Shown: positions 31,349 to 42,936, numbered from the stretch's first letter. The stretch is DNA of 64,000 nucleotides from Ciona savignyi (GCA_000149265.1 CH003267.1:896605-960604), one strand, 5' to 3'. The notes: generated from the letters alone by a model not told the origin. Program-made: numbers and translations.

Positions 31349-34300
31349 ATGGATGTTTCAAGGCGTTTTCTCGACTCTCGGTTCTTATTCTTGTTATCAG
31401 TTCTACTATCGTTCCTAGCACACTGTGACGTGTCATACGCTGTGACGTCGAAGCTTACAAAGAGACAATCTGGTGAGTTCCAAATAATGTCAATTTAAAA
31501 GTGTCTTCCAAATTAAACAACTCTCTTTTCCTAATTAAGGTAGTCTCCTAACGTTTGTTCTGTAATCCCTGAGTTAGTAAACGCAGTATCGTTTTACATG
31601 TTATCTTGCAGGTGTAATGATAGAGAAATTTCCCTAAGTACGATATGAGTGTGTGACGCACCTATATTTCGATAAACTACACCTCCTGTTACATTTTAAG
31701 TTATTTTTACGGAGCCTAATGGTACTTTCGTGTTGTCCTCATCCATAAACACATTACCATTGATCTCGCCTAATCCTTTTAACCTGAAATTTAATTAATC
31801 TCCCTGTGTTTTGGCTCCGATGCAGACGGTAACGGTAGAAAATCGAATTACTGCCCCAAAAAACATGGTAAAATTATTTATAGAATAATTCGATCCCGAT
31901 AAGCAATTTATATATTTTGGGGTAAATTGTTTTGTTTATTCTCAGATGGAATTGTCCGTTGCCTGAAAGCGAGCAATCCGCTCGGATGTGGGAGCTTTGA
32001 ATGCCTGGAGCGCAATTCGAGATGCAACCTTGGAGGACTTGCTCTTCTCTGCCGGAAGTTCCAGCGCAAAGCCGCGAGTTTCAATCAGCTGGTGAGTTTG
32101 AACACCGGGACATACCGTGGGTGAACTTAGACTGTCCACAATGCTATGCATATACCAAACATATTATTGTAATTACACGTTATTGGAATGTACTTTTCAT
32201 AAATCCTTACCATCGTATATAATTGAGAAATAGATTAATAGAGCTGCTTGTCGATTTTAGTTTTTTATGGTAAAAATATTTGTCGGGGTTTAGGATATTG
32301 GGGGCAAAATTCGCGAGGCTAACAATGGCGGTGGAGCGACTCGGTCTATTATTGCGTTTAACTTTCCGGAAATGATAACGAAGTTTTGCAAGGGGCGTGC
32401 AGAGATCAATGGGGTGAGATTTTAAAATCGATTTGCGCGGCGACTGCGGCGACTGCGCCAGGATTTTAATGCCGGTTTTGCGATTGAGTTTTTGGCGCAA
32501 TATCTTTACTTGTTTGTTTACTACCAGCCATATCAGATGAGACGGGACATAGGCACTCTCTGTGCCCGCGGATGCGATAAGTCTGTTGCCATAACTCGCT
32601 TTACGTCCGTTCGCTTTAACTCGGCCCGACCAGAACATCCGGCGCTGCGAAATCTTGCGGTACCACTCCGGACAGCTTGCTACGCTAATTAAAAACAACG
32701 CTTTGACATCGTCGCTCTGTGATCGGCTTTAAGCGGCCGCTACCACAGACTGTGCACGTGCAGGTCCTCATTTATACCGAGCCTTATATATCCAGATTGC
32801 TGCCTGTATTTAGTCAATATGACCGGGACGGTTTGTGCGTCTTTCGTCCATATTAGTTGGGCGGTTGATAGACGACAAATTCTTCCATCGTTCGATTGTT
32901 TACGCAACAAACAAACGACGACCAGCAAAACGTTACATCACAGTCCAATTATACCCGACACAGCTCCACAACGGTATATCCTGTCAATGAAAATTGACAC
33001 AGTCCGTTTGCTGTAAGACTACAATAACATGTAATTTAAATTTCTAACGTCTGCAATATGTTACTCAGTTCAAAAATTATAAGTTAAAATTATAAAGATG
33101 TCATACAAGACTATAACTTATATCATTCGCAAATCATATATATTTGTAGTGGGGTTGATAAGTAACAATCGCCGCGCTCCCTAGTTTTAACCTTAATTTC
33201 AGTTGTGAAGTTAGAGAAATGAGTTAAAATTTCCGTGTATTTCAGTGAGTTAATTAATTAATTTCTTAATATTTCATACTAAAGTCCACATTTTCACCGT
33301 TTTCGGATTACCTAATTGAAAAATTACGCCCTAGGACGTGCCCCGCTACGTACACACAATGACAGGTCGTCGGGCAATATACAATCCGCCAAAACGTTAT
33401 AAATTTGCAGAGGTAATTAATTAATTTCTTGGTATTTTCCCCTAAAGTCCGCATTTTTCGGTTTAACTATTCGGAAACTTATGCCCTGGGACGTGTCCCG
33501 CGTACTTACACACAATGACAGGTCGTCGGGCAATATACAATCCGCCAAAACGTTATAATTGTGCGTCACATACTAACCCCTCCACCCTGTTTGCACCTGT
33601 CCACCGTTTATCACATTTCCCTGGTGACTTTGACCGCTTTGCACGTTCAGTACACGAGTCAGATAAACAAGATCGTTTCCTATGAAGAAATCGGGGCCGG
33701 CGAGGCAATATCACAATAGTAAACACGCCAAGCACACCGAACGGGGTACTGTCATCGGAGCCGGGCGTGACTGGCTTGTAGGGCGAGGTGGGAATCCAAT
33801 TCCGTACGTTTGAACCGTCGCCACGCTTAATTTAGACGAAAATTTGGCGTGACTTCCGCATTTGTAAGGAAGCCGGCTCTGGTAGCATTTTATTGCCAAT
33901 AAACGCACGCGCCAACTGCCCGAAAATCACGTCCGCGAAAGACATGCTGTCAAAAATCATGGCTGAATGTGTAAGCGAATGCCTTGTACAAGATATTCGA
34001 ATTCCACCGTTCCTTTGGACTGTTCTGCGGAATATTTCTGCTCATATCCAGCAACTGTTTACTCATAGCTATTGATATTAATGGCATCATTCAATCAAAC
34101 GTAAGCGCAATAATGAAACGGTATAAATTAAAAATTAAAATTATCGATTGTTCCAGGGAAAGACATTCACGAAGCAATCGCTTCGCTGTGTATCCGGGCA
34201 GATCAAAGCCGACTTCCAGCGCGCTGGACGCCAGTGTTCCCAAATCGAAACTTTTATTTCTCGAGTTCAAATCGATTGCTACAGATCGAGCAACATTTGC

Positions 34301-35288
34301 CGGGCAGCACTGACGAATAACAAGCATTTCAAACAGATTCTCCCGCCTAAGGACATACTCACAGTCAGGTTGGTTGGAACCTTCGAGTTTGTAGCGAGTA
34401 TCAATCATTTTGTTATTCTACCTTCTTTTTACAAAATGAATTAATATAATAGAATAGATGTGTTTATGTAAAACGCAAGTTGCGTTATCATACTGGTAAC
34501 TGTCGGACTTCATTGTGCTCACAGTCGGTTTAATTGCTGAGTGTTGTATATGAATTACCTTAAATTAAGTAGAACCTGTTAATTACCCGGGTTCTTATAT
34601 ATATTCTTGGAAAAATGCTAGGAGCGTAATTACATCGACATTGTGGGCAATCAGTTACCTCGTGCTCCAGTAAATACTGCTACTGCAAAGTGTTAGGAAT
34701 GCCATTGAAACATTGCTTATTTTTTTTAACCATTAATCCACTGGGTAAAAGCAACGTAGGCTAAGTGACTCTCCCAAGGACTCAATCGACTTGCTGGTGA
34801 CAGTTTTCGAGCCTATAACCAAAATGAATGAACGTCTGAATCATACGCAACATACTGTAATAGCTCCGATAACCCGACAGCGGGCGCGAGGTGATCTGAC
34901 GAGTTCCAATGTGATAACGACCCCTGCGTTTTTTTAAATTCAAAAAAATAAACATCTTATCTTGGAAAAAGTTTAGTATTTGTCTGATCACTTTAAACCA
35001 ATTCCTTACAAAACAGTTTTCTCTGATTAAAGCACATTAATATCCTATCCCACCACCCGCAGACCGTCTCTCCAAATGTTCCAGAGCATTCTAAGCTGTG
35101 GGGAGGCAGTGACAGTTAAATTCAGAGACACGGTGACGTCTGCGCTCGGCCAATCCTTCCTCTCCATGCTAAACTATCTACAGAAAGGTGCCACCTCGCC
35201 CTTAATTGAAATTCTTGGCCAGAACTGGATAGGTTCAACCCAGTTCCAAGCACTCGAAAACGAAGTCCCCGGCAGCACCCCGAGATGA
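31349..35288 (+). CDS. STC: Stanniocalcin-family secreted glycoprotein hormone
   Basis: Five exons: 31349-31472, 31826-31867, 31946-32091, 34157-34368 and 35063-35288, joined in phases 1, 1, 0, 2. The product is 249 residues, against 247 for human STC1. A signal peptide (FLFLLSVLLSFLAHC, cleavage near residue 31) is followed by a dibasic site (KR, 38-39) as in vertebrate prohormones. The cysteine pattern matches the family: C61, C70, C75, C82, C91, C115, C131, C145, C152 and C187, in contexts such as RCLKASNPLGCGSFECL, GKTFTKQSLRC and FQSILSCGEAV. Stanniocalcins are secreted disulfide-linked homodimers that affect calcium/phosphate balance and, in mammals, inhibit pappalysin proteases. This protein has an extra cysteine (C51, YCPKK) and no counterpart of the C-terminal vertebrate interchain cysteine. 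The NST glycosylation site is replaced by NSR. Two AATAAA signals follow at 35430 and 35465. Confidence 0.95.
32092..34156 (+). other. Stanniocalcin intron 3, with internal duplication
   Basis: An intron of 2.1 kb. A segment of about 150 bp is duplicated in tandem (about 33246-33402 and 33411-33558), including 52 identical bases. A minus-strand open frame at 32207-32698 lacks coding character. Confidence 0.7.
33246..33558. repeat. Tandem duplication with 156-bp period
   Basis: Both copies share aattaattaatttctt, taaagtcc.cattttc and cc.cgtac, then a 52-base identical run (33351-33402 and 33507-33558) that begins tacacacaatgacaggtcgt. Confidence 0.9.
34727..34972. mobile_element. Rearranged SINE pieces, family 1
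   Basis: In stanniocalcin intron 4, a minus-oriented core fragment (ctctcccaaggactcaatcg, to about 34820) joins a plus-oriented tail half (aacatactgtaatagctccg through aaataaacatcttatctt). This gives two opposed fragments, either from two insertions or from an inversion. Confidence 0.7.
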
Positions 35289-35429
35289 ACAAATGTCAGT
35301 TCCAACATATTTATTGCAGTTTATAGTGCACAAAACTTTGTGTGAAAGTCAACCGCAGTCTGCTGTCCGAGCAGAGCTATTTTACGTTGACCCCGCCGGT
35401 TATCTTTCGTTTTTCAATCACGTGTACAT

Positions 35430-35435
35430 AATAAA
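35430..35435 (+). terminator. Stanniocalcin poly(A) signal
   Basis: AATAAA lies 142 bases after the stop codon. A second copy follows at 35465-35470. Confidence 0.65.
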
Positions 35436-35852
35436 ACATTTTTTATTTTTGTGCTTTCTGTGCAAATAAATGACATAAATGTTGTAAAGAGGCCAAATGT
35501 GCTGATTCGTTTAGTTTAGTGGCAATATGCATATGGTAGAAGTAAAAAGGTAAATGAACAGGGTTCGACCACTCAATGAATTATTGGATCGACCCACCGT
35601 TAACAAAGCCTAGCGGAAATGTCGGATTGAAGAGCTACCGGTTAAGCACGATATCAGAAACTTAACAGTACGGTCGTGTGGCCGAATGGTTAGCATGACC
35701 GATACATTTACAGAATTAAATAAAAACGGAGACCAACACAGTTTCAAAACCTAGCCTGATAAAAAAAAACTTAATGTGATATTAAAAAAGGTTCAAACTC
35801 TGAATGCAATAAATACGACCAATGACCTTCGTCTGAATTTCACGTTAGAGTT

Positions 35853-36060
35853 CAGTTGTTTAGACGATCGGTTTTCATTGCGTCGCTTTTTAGCCGAAAG
35901 GTTGTTCTATCGAAACCAGGATGTTTGACGGCTGTGTCCTTGGGAAAGGCTCTAAGCGAATAACGCCTTAAGTTATTTGTTGAATTGGTTAAACTACAAC
36001 AGCAGTCCTAATTGTCTTAATCATATAAAACAAATTGCAATAGCTTTGGCAACAGGATCG
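35853..36060 (+). mobile_element. tRNA-derived SINE, family 1, degenerate
   Basis: The head (tagacgatcggttttcattg, gccgaaaggttgtt) and core (ccttgggaaaggctctaagc) are recognisable. It follows a family 2 fragment at 35671-35765. Confidence 0.6.
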
Positions 36061-36252
36061 TTTTCACCAGGTATTGACTATATGTAGCAGCAGTCTTTTA
36101 TTTGAATAATAACTCACATAGACATTGTGTAGTACAGTCGCCACGTGCTGGCGCACTTGTGCTGTTGCTCACTGTGCGTCAAAGTATGACCGAGTGGGTC
36201 ATTCACGATTTACACCACTAGCGTGAGTGTGCGAAAATGGCAAAGAAAATGT

Positions 36253-36672
36253 ATGCATCGATTGCAAAATGTCTCAGAGTTACAGAGGCCTAACTCCTTA
36301 GCAGCAAGAACGTTTAAACTGATGTCAGGACCGGAATTATGTTATCTCATTAAAGAAGTCAATTTTCCGGTGGAAAAGCCGAAAGGAAAGAAAATTAGGT
36401 CGATTGTGCCAGCACGGACAGAGAAATTGTCAATAAATTGGCAGATATGCTTCAAAAGAACGAAAAGCTTCAATGATTTTAAACTGTATGTGACATACAA
36501 CGGCCAAGCTGCTGACAAAATAGACGCAAACTCCGGCTTAAAAGAAATTAAAACATCCCAGGAAAACAGAGGAAATAAACGGGCAAGAATTGCGATTTCT
36601 AGGAAGGAAATGAGACTCCGCGTCGATGGGATGATGAGACAAGCGAATGAGATTGAGGGAAATAAATATTAA
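36253..36672 (+). CDS. Possible single-exon hypothetical protein
   Basis: An ATG-initiated frame of 139 codons, Lys/Arg-rich (MHRLQNVSELQRPN at the start, EIEGNKY at the end), without signal peptide or membrane segment and without a motif I know. The open frame extends 10 codons upstream of the ATG. Its length is somewhat above chance for this AT-rich DNA, but third-position bias is weak and no splice context or poly(A) signal supports it. Confidence 0.25.
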   Translation: MHRLQNVSELQRPNSLAARTFKLMSGPELCYLIKEVNFPVEKPKGKKIRSIVPARTEKLSINWQICFKRTKSFNDFKLYVTYNGQAADKIDANSGLKEIKTSQENRGNKRARIAISRKEMRLRVDGMMRQANEIEGNKY

Positions 36673-37495
36673 AATTGCTTACTATACATAAATTTTGATT
36701 GTCTGTGCTTTTAAACGGCGTATAACCAATTAATAGACCTCTATGGACGGCCTGAGTTTAGGAGAGGCACTCTCTAGTCAAGATTTTTAAGTATTTTGCT
36801 AAGTAGCAATGACGGTTATTCCTCATTGTTCGTTTTGTTCGAAGCAACATGTGCTGGGGTGATCCAGTGTTCTCGTTAAGCTGCGTAGTTTGTAATAATG
36901 GAGCAGAGATTTGTGAATGTTAGATGTTGTTTTATTGTGCACATATTAGCCCCGATGTACGAAGGGGTACCAGCAGTTTGAAATTTTAAGCGCCGTGAAA
37001 AAAATCTAAGACTTGCATTGGAGGGATAGCGAAAATAATTGGTTGAATGCCTGCTTGACGATTCTATCTTAAAATGTATCATTTGTTTTAAAAAAACGAA
37101 TAATGATAAAGTAAAAAATTGTGGAATTCAAGGTCGTTTTGCTAAGAAACAAAGGGGAATCCCCTAAGGTAGGTATATTTTCGAGAAGCTCGTATTGGGT
37201 TAGCTCCAGTGTGTTTTGTTTAGTTTTAAAAGATATAAGCAGACTCCAGTTAAATAAAGGTATTATAATTATGCATTTAATGTGACGAATTTTCCACTTA
37301 CGAAGTGGATCCGGTCATGTAAACTAGGAAAATGTTTCAAAGCAATGATTTAATTTGATAAGGGCCAATGCTTTAACATAACTAGTTTTGCATCATCTCT
37401 GTTACGGATATTAACCATATAATTCTATGTTTTACACGAGTCGTTGAGATAGTAACTTTTAATTTCCATGGGGTCAATTTTGATTTGGTAGTTAA
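36673..37495. other. Intergenic DNA, nothing recognised
   Basis: AT-rich, with no exon-like frame and no clear repeat. Confidence 0.5.
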
Positions 37496-37773
37496 TAGGA
37501 TAAGATAGGATATTCATGTTTATCCCCGTGAATGAAAAAACCAAGGGGGTTAACACACGGGCAATCGTCAGATCACCTCGCGCCCATCGTCGGGTTACCG
37601 GAGCTATTGCAGTGTGTTGTTTATGATTCACACGTTCCTTTAATTTAGTAGAAACCTTTAATCCGCTGGGTCCAGGCAACGTCCGTATAAAGTGCCTTGC
37701 CCAAGAACACAACCGACTAGCTAGCGACCAGTTTCGCACCTGCAACCTTTCGGTTAAAAGGCGACGCACTTCT
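37496..37773 (-). mobile_element. tRNA-derived SINE, family 1
   Basis: A well-preserved copy from the tail (ataggataagataggatatt) to the head (ggcgacgcacttctg), lacking only the outermost tRNA-like bases. Confidence 0.9.
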
Positions 37774-38376
37774 GTCAAATTAACAATTTAAGATTGCCAA
37801 TCTGGGGTTATCTTAATTTGTTAATTTGAATTTAAAATTAATAGTGTGTATGACTAATAAACCATTCTATGTGAATAAGGGCAAATGGTGGAGAAAACCA
37901 CCCTAGAAATCGCGTTGTTTCCTTTCAACTGTTAAACGCTAATAAAACACAAAGTGAAAACCCATCTGTGTTGGCTGATATACGCAGAGACTTAGAGCCT
38001 TAGAGACAGGCTTTCAGTCAAGAGTTTGGAAAAACAATAGAAGTTAAGAAACGATCGCTGTGCACCATTTTCCTTAGCAGCAAGTAGAGGCTGCAAAATA
38101 AAAGCACAAATCCGGACTGGTTACCAGACTCTACTATCCCATCGACACGAAGTCTCTGTTTCGTGGAAATCGCAATTCTTAACTTGGCAGGAAAGCGGAT
38201 GGATTAAGACATCCTGCCGTATGCTTTTGACGAAACTTGCTGATTCTGTCACCAATGAAACCGTTGCTTCATTCATTGTGGCCATAGGTAAATAAAAGCA
38301 AAATACTGGTTATAACGGACGAGTTTTATTGCTTATTTGAGCTTAATTAGTCATAGGGTGATTACAGAATTTTTAG

Positions 38377-39322
38377 ATGAACAAGACATTTGTACTTATT
38401 GTGCTTCTTGGGTTGCTGCTGGTGGTGAATGAAGGCGAATCTTGGTTTTATGATCGTCGTCGGCGTTTACCTGCTCCGTACAATACGGTGATGGGTAAGC
38501 AACCAATTATACGCGTTTGTACTTAAACAGTAGAACCCCGCTTACCTGACCACCTATGCGACCGTGATTAAGCGGTCGCGTTAGTGGGTGGTCGTGTTAG
38601 TGAATTTTCATTTGGAGCAAGTTTCGTCATATGCAGCTTAAACGTCTGCAGTTTTACTAAATTTTCACCAAATGCCATTATTTTTATGAGATACTGCAGA
38701 ATGAATTTAATACTAAACTTTATCTTGTAGGATTCAGTTCTGTCTGCCACATTTTTTGTGTGCGCTCATTTATTCTTATTGTTTTGATCATAAATAAAAT
38801 TTAACCTTGTTATTTTGGTGACAACGGCAAATTATTTATATAGCACATGTGGTCACTTAAGCGGAGTCAAATTTGAAGTTTTGGACCAAAATATGGCGGT
38901 CCTGGTCTGGAAACCGGGGTGGTCGCGTATTGAAACAGAATACAATGCATTACCATAGTAAATTATTTGTGACCGCACTAAAGTGGTCTTGATAATGAGG
39001 TGGTCGTGTTATCGGGGTGGTCTCCAAGCGGGGTTCCACTGTATTTGTTGCTCCTGTACAATGCGGATTATATGATGCGCGGGCAAGTGAACCACATTGG
39101 TCATGGAATGTAGTAAGGCCTATATTATTTAGTATCCATATTCTACACTTGGCTTCTTTCACAACCATAAACCATTTGACTATATTAAATTGGTAAGCAG
39201 TTGTAACTTACACAATCTTAATTCCTATACAGTTTAATACATTGTTATATTTAGAAACCGTTGAAGACGAAAAGAACTTTGCTTCTTCCATGAATAATAA
39301 GCACCTTATAAATAAAGACTAA
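38377..39322 (+). CDS. Small secreted peptide precursor (61 aa), unrecognised
   Basis: Two exons, 38377-38494 and 39255-39322, are joined in phase 1. The donor is GTAAGC and the acceptor follows atatttag. The N terminus MNKTFVLIVLLGLLLVVNEG is a textbook signal peptide, with cleavage likely after GES. The rest is a short cationic aromatic segment (WFYDRRRR), LPAPYNTVM, then an acidic segment (ETVEDEKN) and a tail ending HLINKD. RRRR could be a proprotein-convertase site. Signal peptide plus basic peptide plus acidic tail is the plan of several ascidian antimicrobial precursors and of neuropeptide precursors, but I recognise no family, so function is inference. An acceptor-like ttttag directly precedes the ATG. 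An AATAAA at 39311 overlaps the end of the frame, and another lies near 39427. Confidence 0.6.
38528..39041. mobile_element. 514-bp MITE inside the peptide-gene intron
   Basis: The ends are inverted repeats: CAGTAGAACCCCGCTTACCT on the left and gcggggttccactg on the right, with ggtggtc phrases inside each end. The right flank is TA and the left flank aa. The interior has no transposase frame. It is the longer relative of 13419-13528. Confidence 0.8.
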
Positions 39323-39902
39323 ATGCTCCATGGACAACATTGCGATGCGGATATAATATTTCAAAATCACCATAATTTGATCCGTTTACAATTAGTTACA
39401 CCATATTACTGAAATGCATCGCCAAAATAAATAATTAATGTTGTCCACAAAGACGTATTCTGTTTTTGTAGATATTTCGGAAAATTGTAAGGTTGGTGGG
39501 TTGTAAAAAACAGCTTCTAACCCGCATGTGTGACCAGCAAAAAGTGTTTTAGTAGCAGAATAAAAGTGTGGCTGGTTGGTTAACCGATGACCGATGCATA
39601 CAGGTTCCGCACAAACTTCGTCTTAGGAACGAGCTCTTCCTTGCTTTTCTACCTCACCATTACACGTTTTATATGAAAATTGTTAAAAAGAAACTTCAAA
39701 GCATCCACTAGTGTATATCAATCGCGTTATCCATTCGGTAACAAAACCGTTTCGCGTAACCGTAAAACAAGATGGTTTACGTACAACAAGACTTTTTTTA
39801 CCGAGCCAAGTTTTAAAGCTATTCGAAAAAATATACTGGTCTGCTGTTGGTTTAGTGCGATGGGTTTTAAAGTGTTAAAATTAATTTTAAATAAAAAACA
39901 TT

Positions 39903-39974
39903 GGGCCCGTCCGGGATTTGAACCCGGGACCTCTCGCACCCAAAGCGAGAATCATGCCCCTAGACCAACGGGCC
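39903..39974 (-). tRNA. tRNA-Pro (anticodon UGG)
   Basis: On the minus strand a 72-base cloverleaf: acceptor stem GGCCCGT pairing with ACGGGCC, discriminator C, D arm GTCTAGGGGCATGAT, anticodon stem TCTCG/GCGAG around the loop TTTGGGT (anticodon TGG), and T arm CCGGG-TTCAAAT-CCCGG. A and B boxes are intact, and a T6 run 5 bases after the 3' end suits RNA polymerase III termination. There is no intron. It very closely resembles other animal tRNA-Pro(UGG) genes. Confidence 0.97.
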
Positions 39975-40674
39975 GCTGTTATTATTTAACTGAACATCCC
40001 CTCTTCAAAATAGATTGTGTCATTCGTTAGAATGTACTTACAGGCAATCGATAAAGCTCTTTTGCGAATCGGAAAGTATTTTTTTTACAATTGAACTCCG
40101 CAAGCCTATATAGTTGGTTACTATTGCAGAGTGTTGTATGGCGACATTTCCGCAGTGTGTTTAATTTATTACTCTGCTCGATTCCGTTGCGTTAGCTGCT
40201 TTACCGGAGTACTTGGTCCTTGGTCTGCAAGTGGTTTACAATCGTGGTTGGTTTTCAATCGACGCTTCTCAAAAAAAAACTCCTTCACTTTTAATTCAAA
40301 ACTAATTCCGAATCAATTTTCTAGAGTTCTGATTTTCTTGTCCATACAAAATTGGATTCACGATGTTTTAAATACTATATTTTAGAAACTGGGCTTCACA
40401 AACTTCTCATGTATATTTTTGGGCTCGAATTTCTTTTGAAGTTGACTAGAGGTTGCTAAGATTGTTTCCACAGGCTGTCCTACGGTTTCTTGTAAGCTGC
40501 GCGCAGTGAACAGTTTTTTTTCGCTTGTCTTCTTACAGTAGACACTAATCTTCGATTTGCAATGTCTAAGTTCTCAAGTTCAAAGTCTTATTTCTGGTCC
40601 CGTTAACTTGTATTTTCCGTTCATAATAAGAGTTGAGTTTGTACAATCATGATGCAGGTGACTTGAAAGAGAAA

Positions 40675-40978
40675 GAAAAGATATTTATGTTTATTCCCGT
40701 GAGTGGGAAAACAAAGGGGGTTAAGACACAGGCAATCGTAAAATCACTTCGCGTCCACTATCGGGTTGCCGAAGCTATTGCAGTGTGTTGTGTATGATTT
40801 ACATGTTTCTTTAATTCGATAGAACCCAATAATCCGCTGGGTTCAGGCAATGTCCGTTCAGTTCCTTGCCCAAGGACACAACCGACTAGCTAGCGACCAG
40901 TATCGAACCTACCACCTTTCGGTTAAAAGGCGTCACACTAAACCATCAGACTAACATGTCGGACTGTTCGTGTGTAAT
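40675..40978 (-). mobile_element. tRNA-derived SINE, family 1, in the left arm of the inverted duplication
   Basis: A full-length copy running from aagatatttatgtttattcc to catgtcggactg. It is part of a 700-bp unit found inverted at 47865-48565. Confidence 0.88.
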
Positions 40979-41385
40979 ATTATAATAAATCTCTAATAAT
41001 GTTTTCGCACATAATGCAGGTCTATATACTGTGTTGAGTTTGCAATTACTTCCGCCGCTAATGCCGAAAACCTCACTCTGTCAGTACGTCGGTGGGCAGG
41101 AGCAGCCGCACTGATCAAACGGCAGGCTTCATCGAAACCAACCGCTAGTTATAGTCGGTTGTATATACTTTGGCAAGGATACTTAGCTGACATCGCTTGA
41201 ACCCGGTGGAATAAAAGGTTCTACTAAAACTCAAAACTCACGAAATATATTAAGAATATATATCACGCTGAAACATACCCGATAAACTGAGGGGTTTTAA
41301 TGACGATTTACCATATGTTATAGGCCTACCTTACGTCAATCTGATTATTGCTAGTTCGTTATAATTTTTATTTTCAATCAAGCAA
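40675..41385 (+). repeat. Left arm of a ~700-bp inverted duplication
   Basis: Beyond the SINE, the segment 40978-41385 matches the reverse complement of 47865-48266 collinearly: cgtgtgtaatattataataa, atatactgtgttgagtttg, cggtgggcaggagcagccg, gtcggttgtatata, ggatacttagct.acatcgc, and tagttcgttataa.ttttat.tcaatcaagc. Divergence by eye is of the order of 10-20 percent with small indels. Confidence 0.85.
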
Positions 41386-42194
41386 ACTCTAGGTATATTG
41401 CGCTAGGAAAATTCCCGCGAGACACAAGAATATAAGCACAACTTCCGTTTTGCGAATGTTCGGCACCGGTTATTCTATAACAGCCGATGTTTCGAAACCG
41501 TTGAGGATTATTTACTTTATATTGTAATAAAAGTTGTAGGTGAATAAAATAAGCTGAGAAAGGGCCGAAGGGACCCACAAACCGCACCACGAAAATCCGT
41601 TAAAACATTAAATTCATATCTTGAATACTTTATTAAGAAAACATGAATATTAAGTTTGGATTGGTAACTCGGGAAAACATTAGGGTGGTATTTTTCACAC
41701 TAAACCACTACTAGACTAACCGGTCGGACTACATTTTTGCTTGCAAAAACATACGTTATACCACCGGTGATAAGATAGACAGGAAACTGATCGTTTCTGC
41801 ATGCAAGAAAATATAGCGTACACTCAACAGGGGTTTTAAATATAGTGGTGGTTCACACGTGGTTGTCTCGAGTTAGTAGTCTGTAGTTGATCAAATACTT
41901 GTAGCGCCAATTCAGTCACATCATGCCACTGACTACTGTCTAGTTTTATTCTTTAAATAGCCCACCTTGTATTATATACATGGGCAGCAGTGGTGATTAA
42001 TGTCCAGGGTGGCTAGCGAGATAAGAGTCTTTTGATTAACCAACAACCTATCCGTGACCTATCTCTCTTTATAGGTTACAACGTTATGTAATATTCCAAA
42101 TAAAACTAAAGCTGATCTTGCACTATAGCTTAATACAGAAATGTGACAATAACCCAGAAAATAACAACATAGGTCAAGAATTCCTTATCCCGCC

Positions 42195-42470
42195 AATTAG
42201 CTTGGTTGGTTAGTGGGTCGCTTTTTAGCCGAAGGATGTCTGATTGGAAACCAGTCATCAGCTATTCGATTGTGTCTTCGGTAAAGACGCTTAACGGACA
42301 TTGCCTAAACCAATTGGATTAACTGGTTCTACCTAATTAAAGGAACATCTGATTCATGCAACACATTGCAATAGCTCCGGTAAAGCGATGGTTGATGCGA
42401 GGTGATTTGACGATTGCCGGTGTGTTAACGTCACTTGCTTTTTTCCATTTACATGGATAAGCATGAGGTA
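42195..42470 (+). mobile_element. tRNA-derived SINE, family 1
   Basis: A plus-strand copy with head tagcttggttggttagtggg and core tcggtaaagacgcttaacgg, moderately diverged. Confidence 0.8.
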
Positions 42471-42666
42471 GTTATTATACCAGCAGTTGCCAAATTACTT
42501 CGCGCCTGGTTACTGGAGCTATTGCAGTGTATAATGTATGGATTAAGACAATAATGTTCACTAAGTGCCTGTTCCAAGGACACAATCCACCAGCTAGCGA
42601 CAAGTTTCAAACCTACAACCCTTTGACTAAAAGTCGTGGTATTAACCCATAAACCTACTTGGTCGA
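42471..42666 (-). mobile_element. tRNA-derived SINE, family 1, fragment
   Basis: A minus-oriented fragment placed tail-to-tail against the preceding copy, covering gctattgcagtgta through the core and the head. Confidence 0.7.
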
Positions 42667-42936
42667 AATATCCCACCATATAAATAATAGCATAGTTGTT
42701 TCTTAAGAATGTCCCTGTGTTACTATGTTTATAGCTTACGCCTCTGTGAACCACGCTCGCATTTTAAAAGCGACAATAACAGTGTAAGTTAAATCGCGCA
42801 GTGAGTTGCGTTGTCTGAGTAATATCCTGATTTATGAATCGATGATACACCAGTGCACTTTACAAGTTAGCCTAAGAAACATGCCACACTTAATACGAAA
42901 CTTGGAAACGTTGTTGAGCATTGTGCAAAGGCTATA

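Noticed and set aside
32207..32698. Minus-strand frame of 163 codons in a stanniocalcin intron
   Set aside because: No recognisable motif, basic low-information composition, and no evidence of exon boundaries. Kept only as an unlikely nested gene.
39680..40030. Plus-strand frame of 116 codons across the tRNA
   Set aside because: It runs through the tRNA-Pro gene in antisense and has no coding character.
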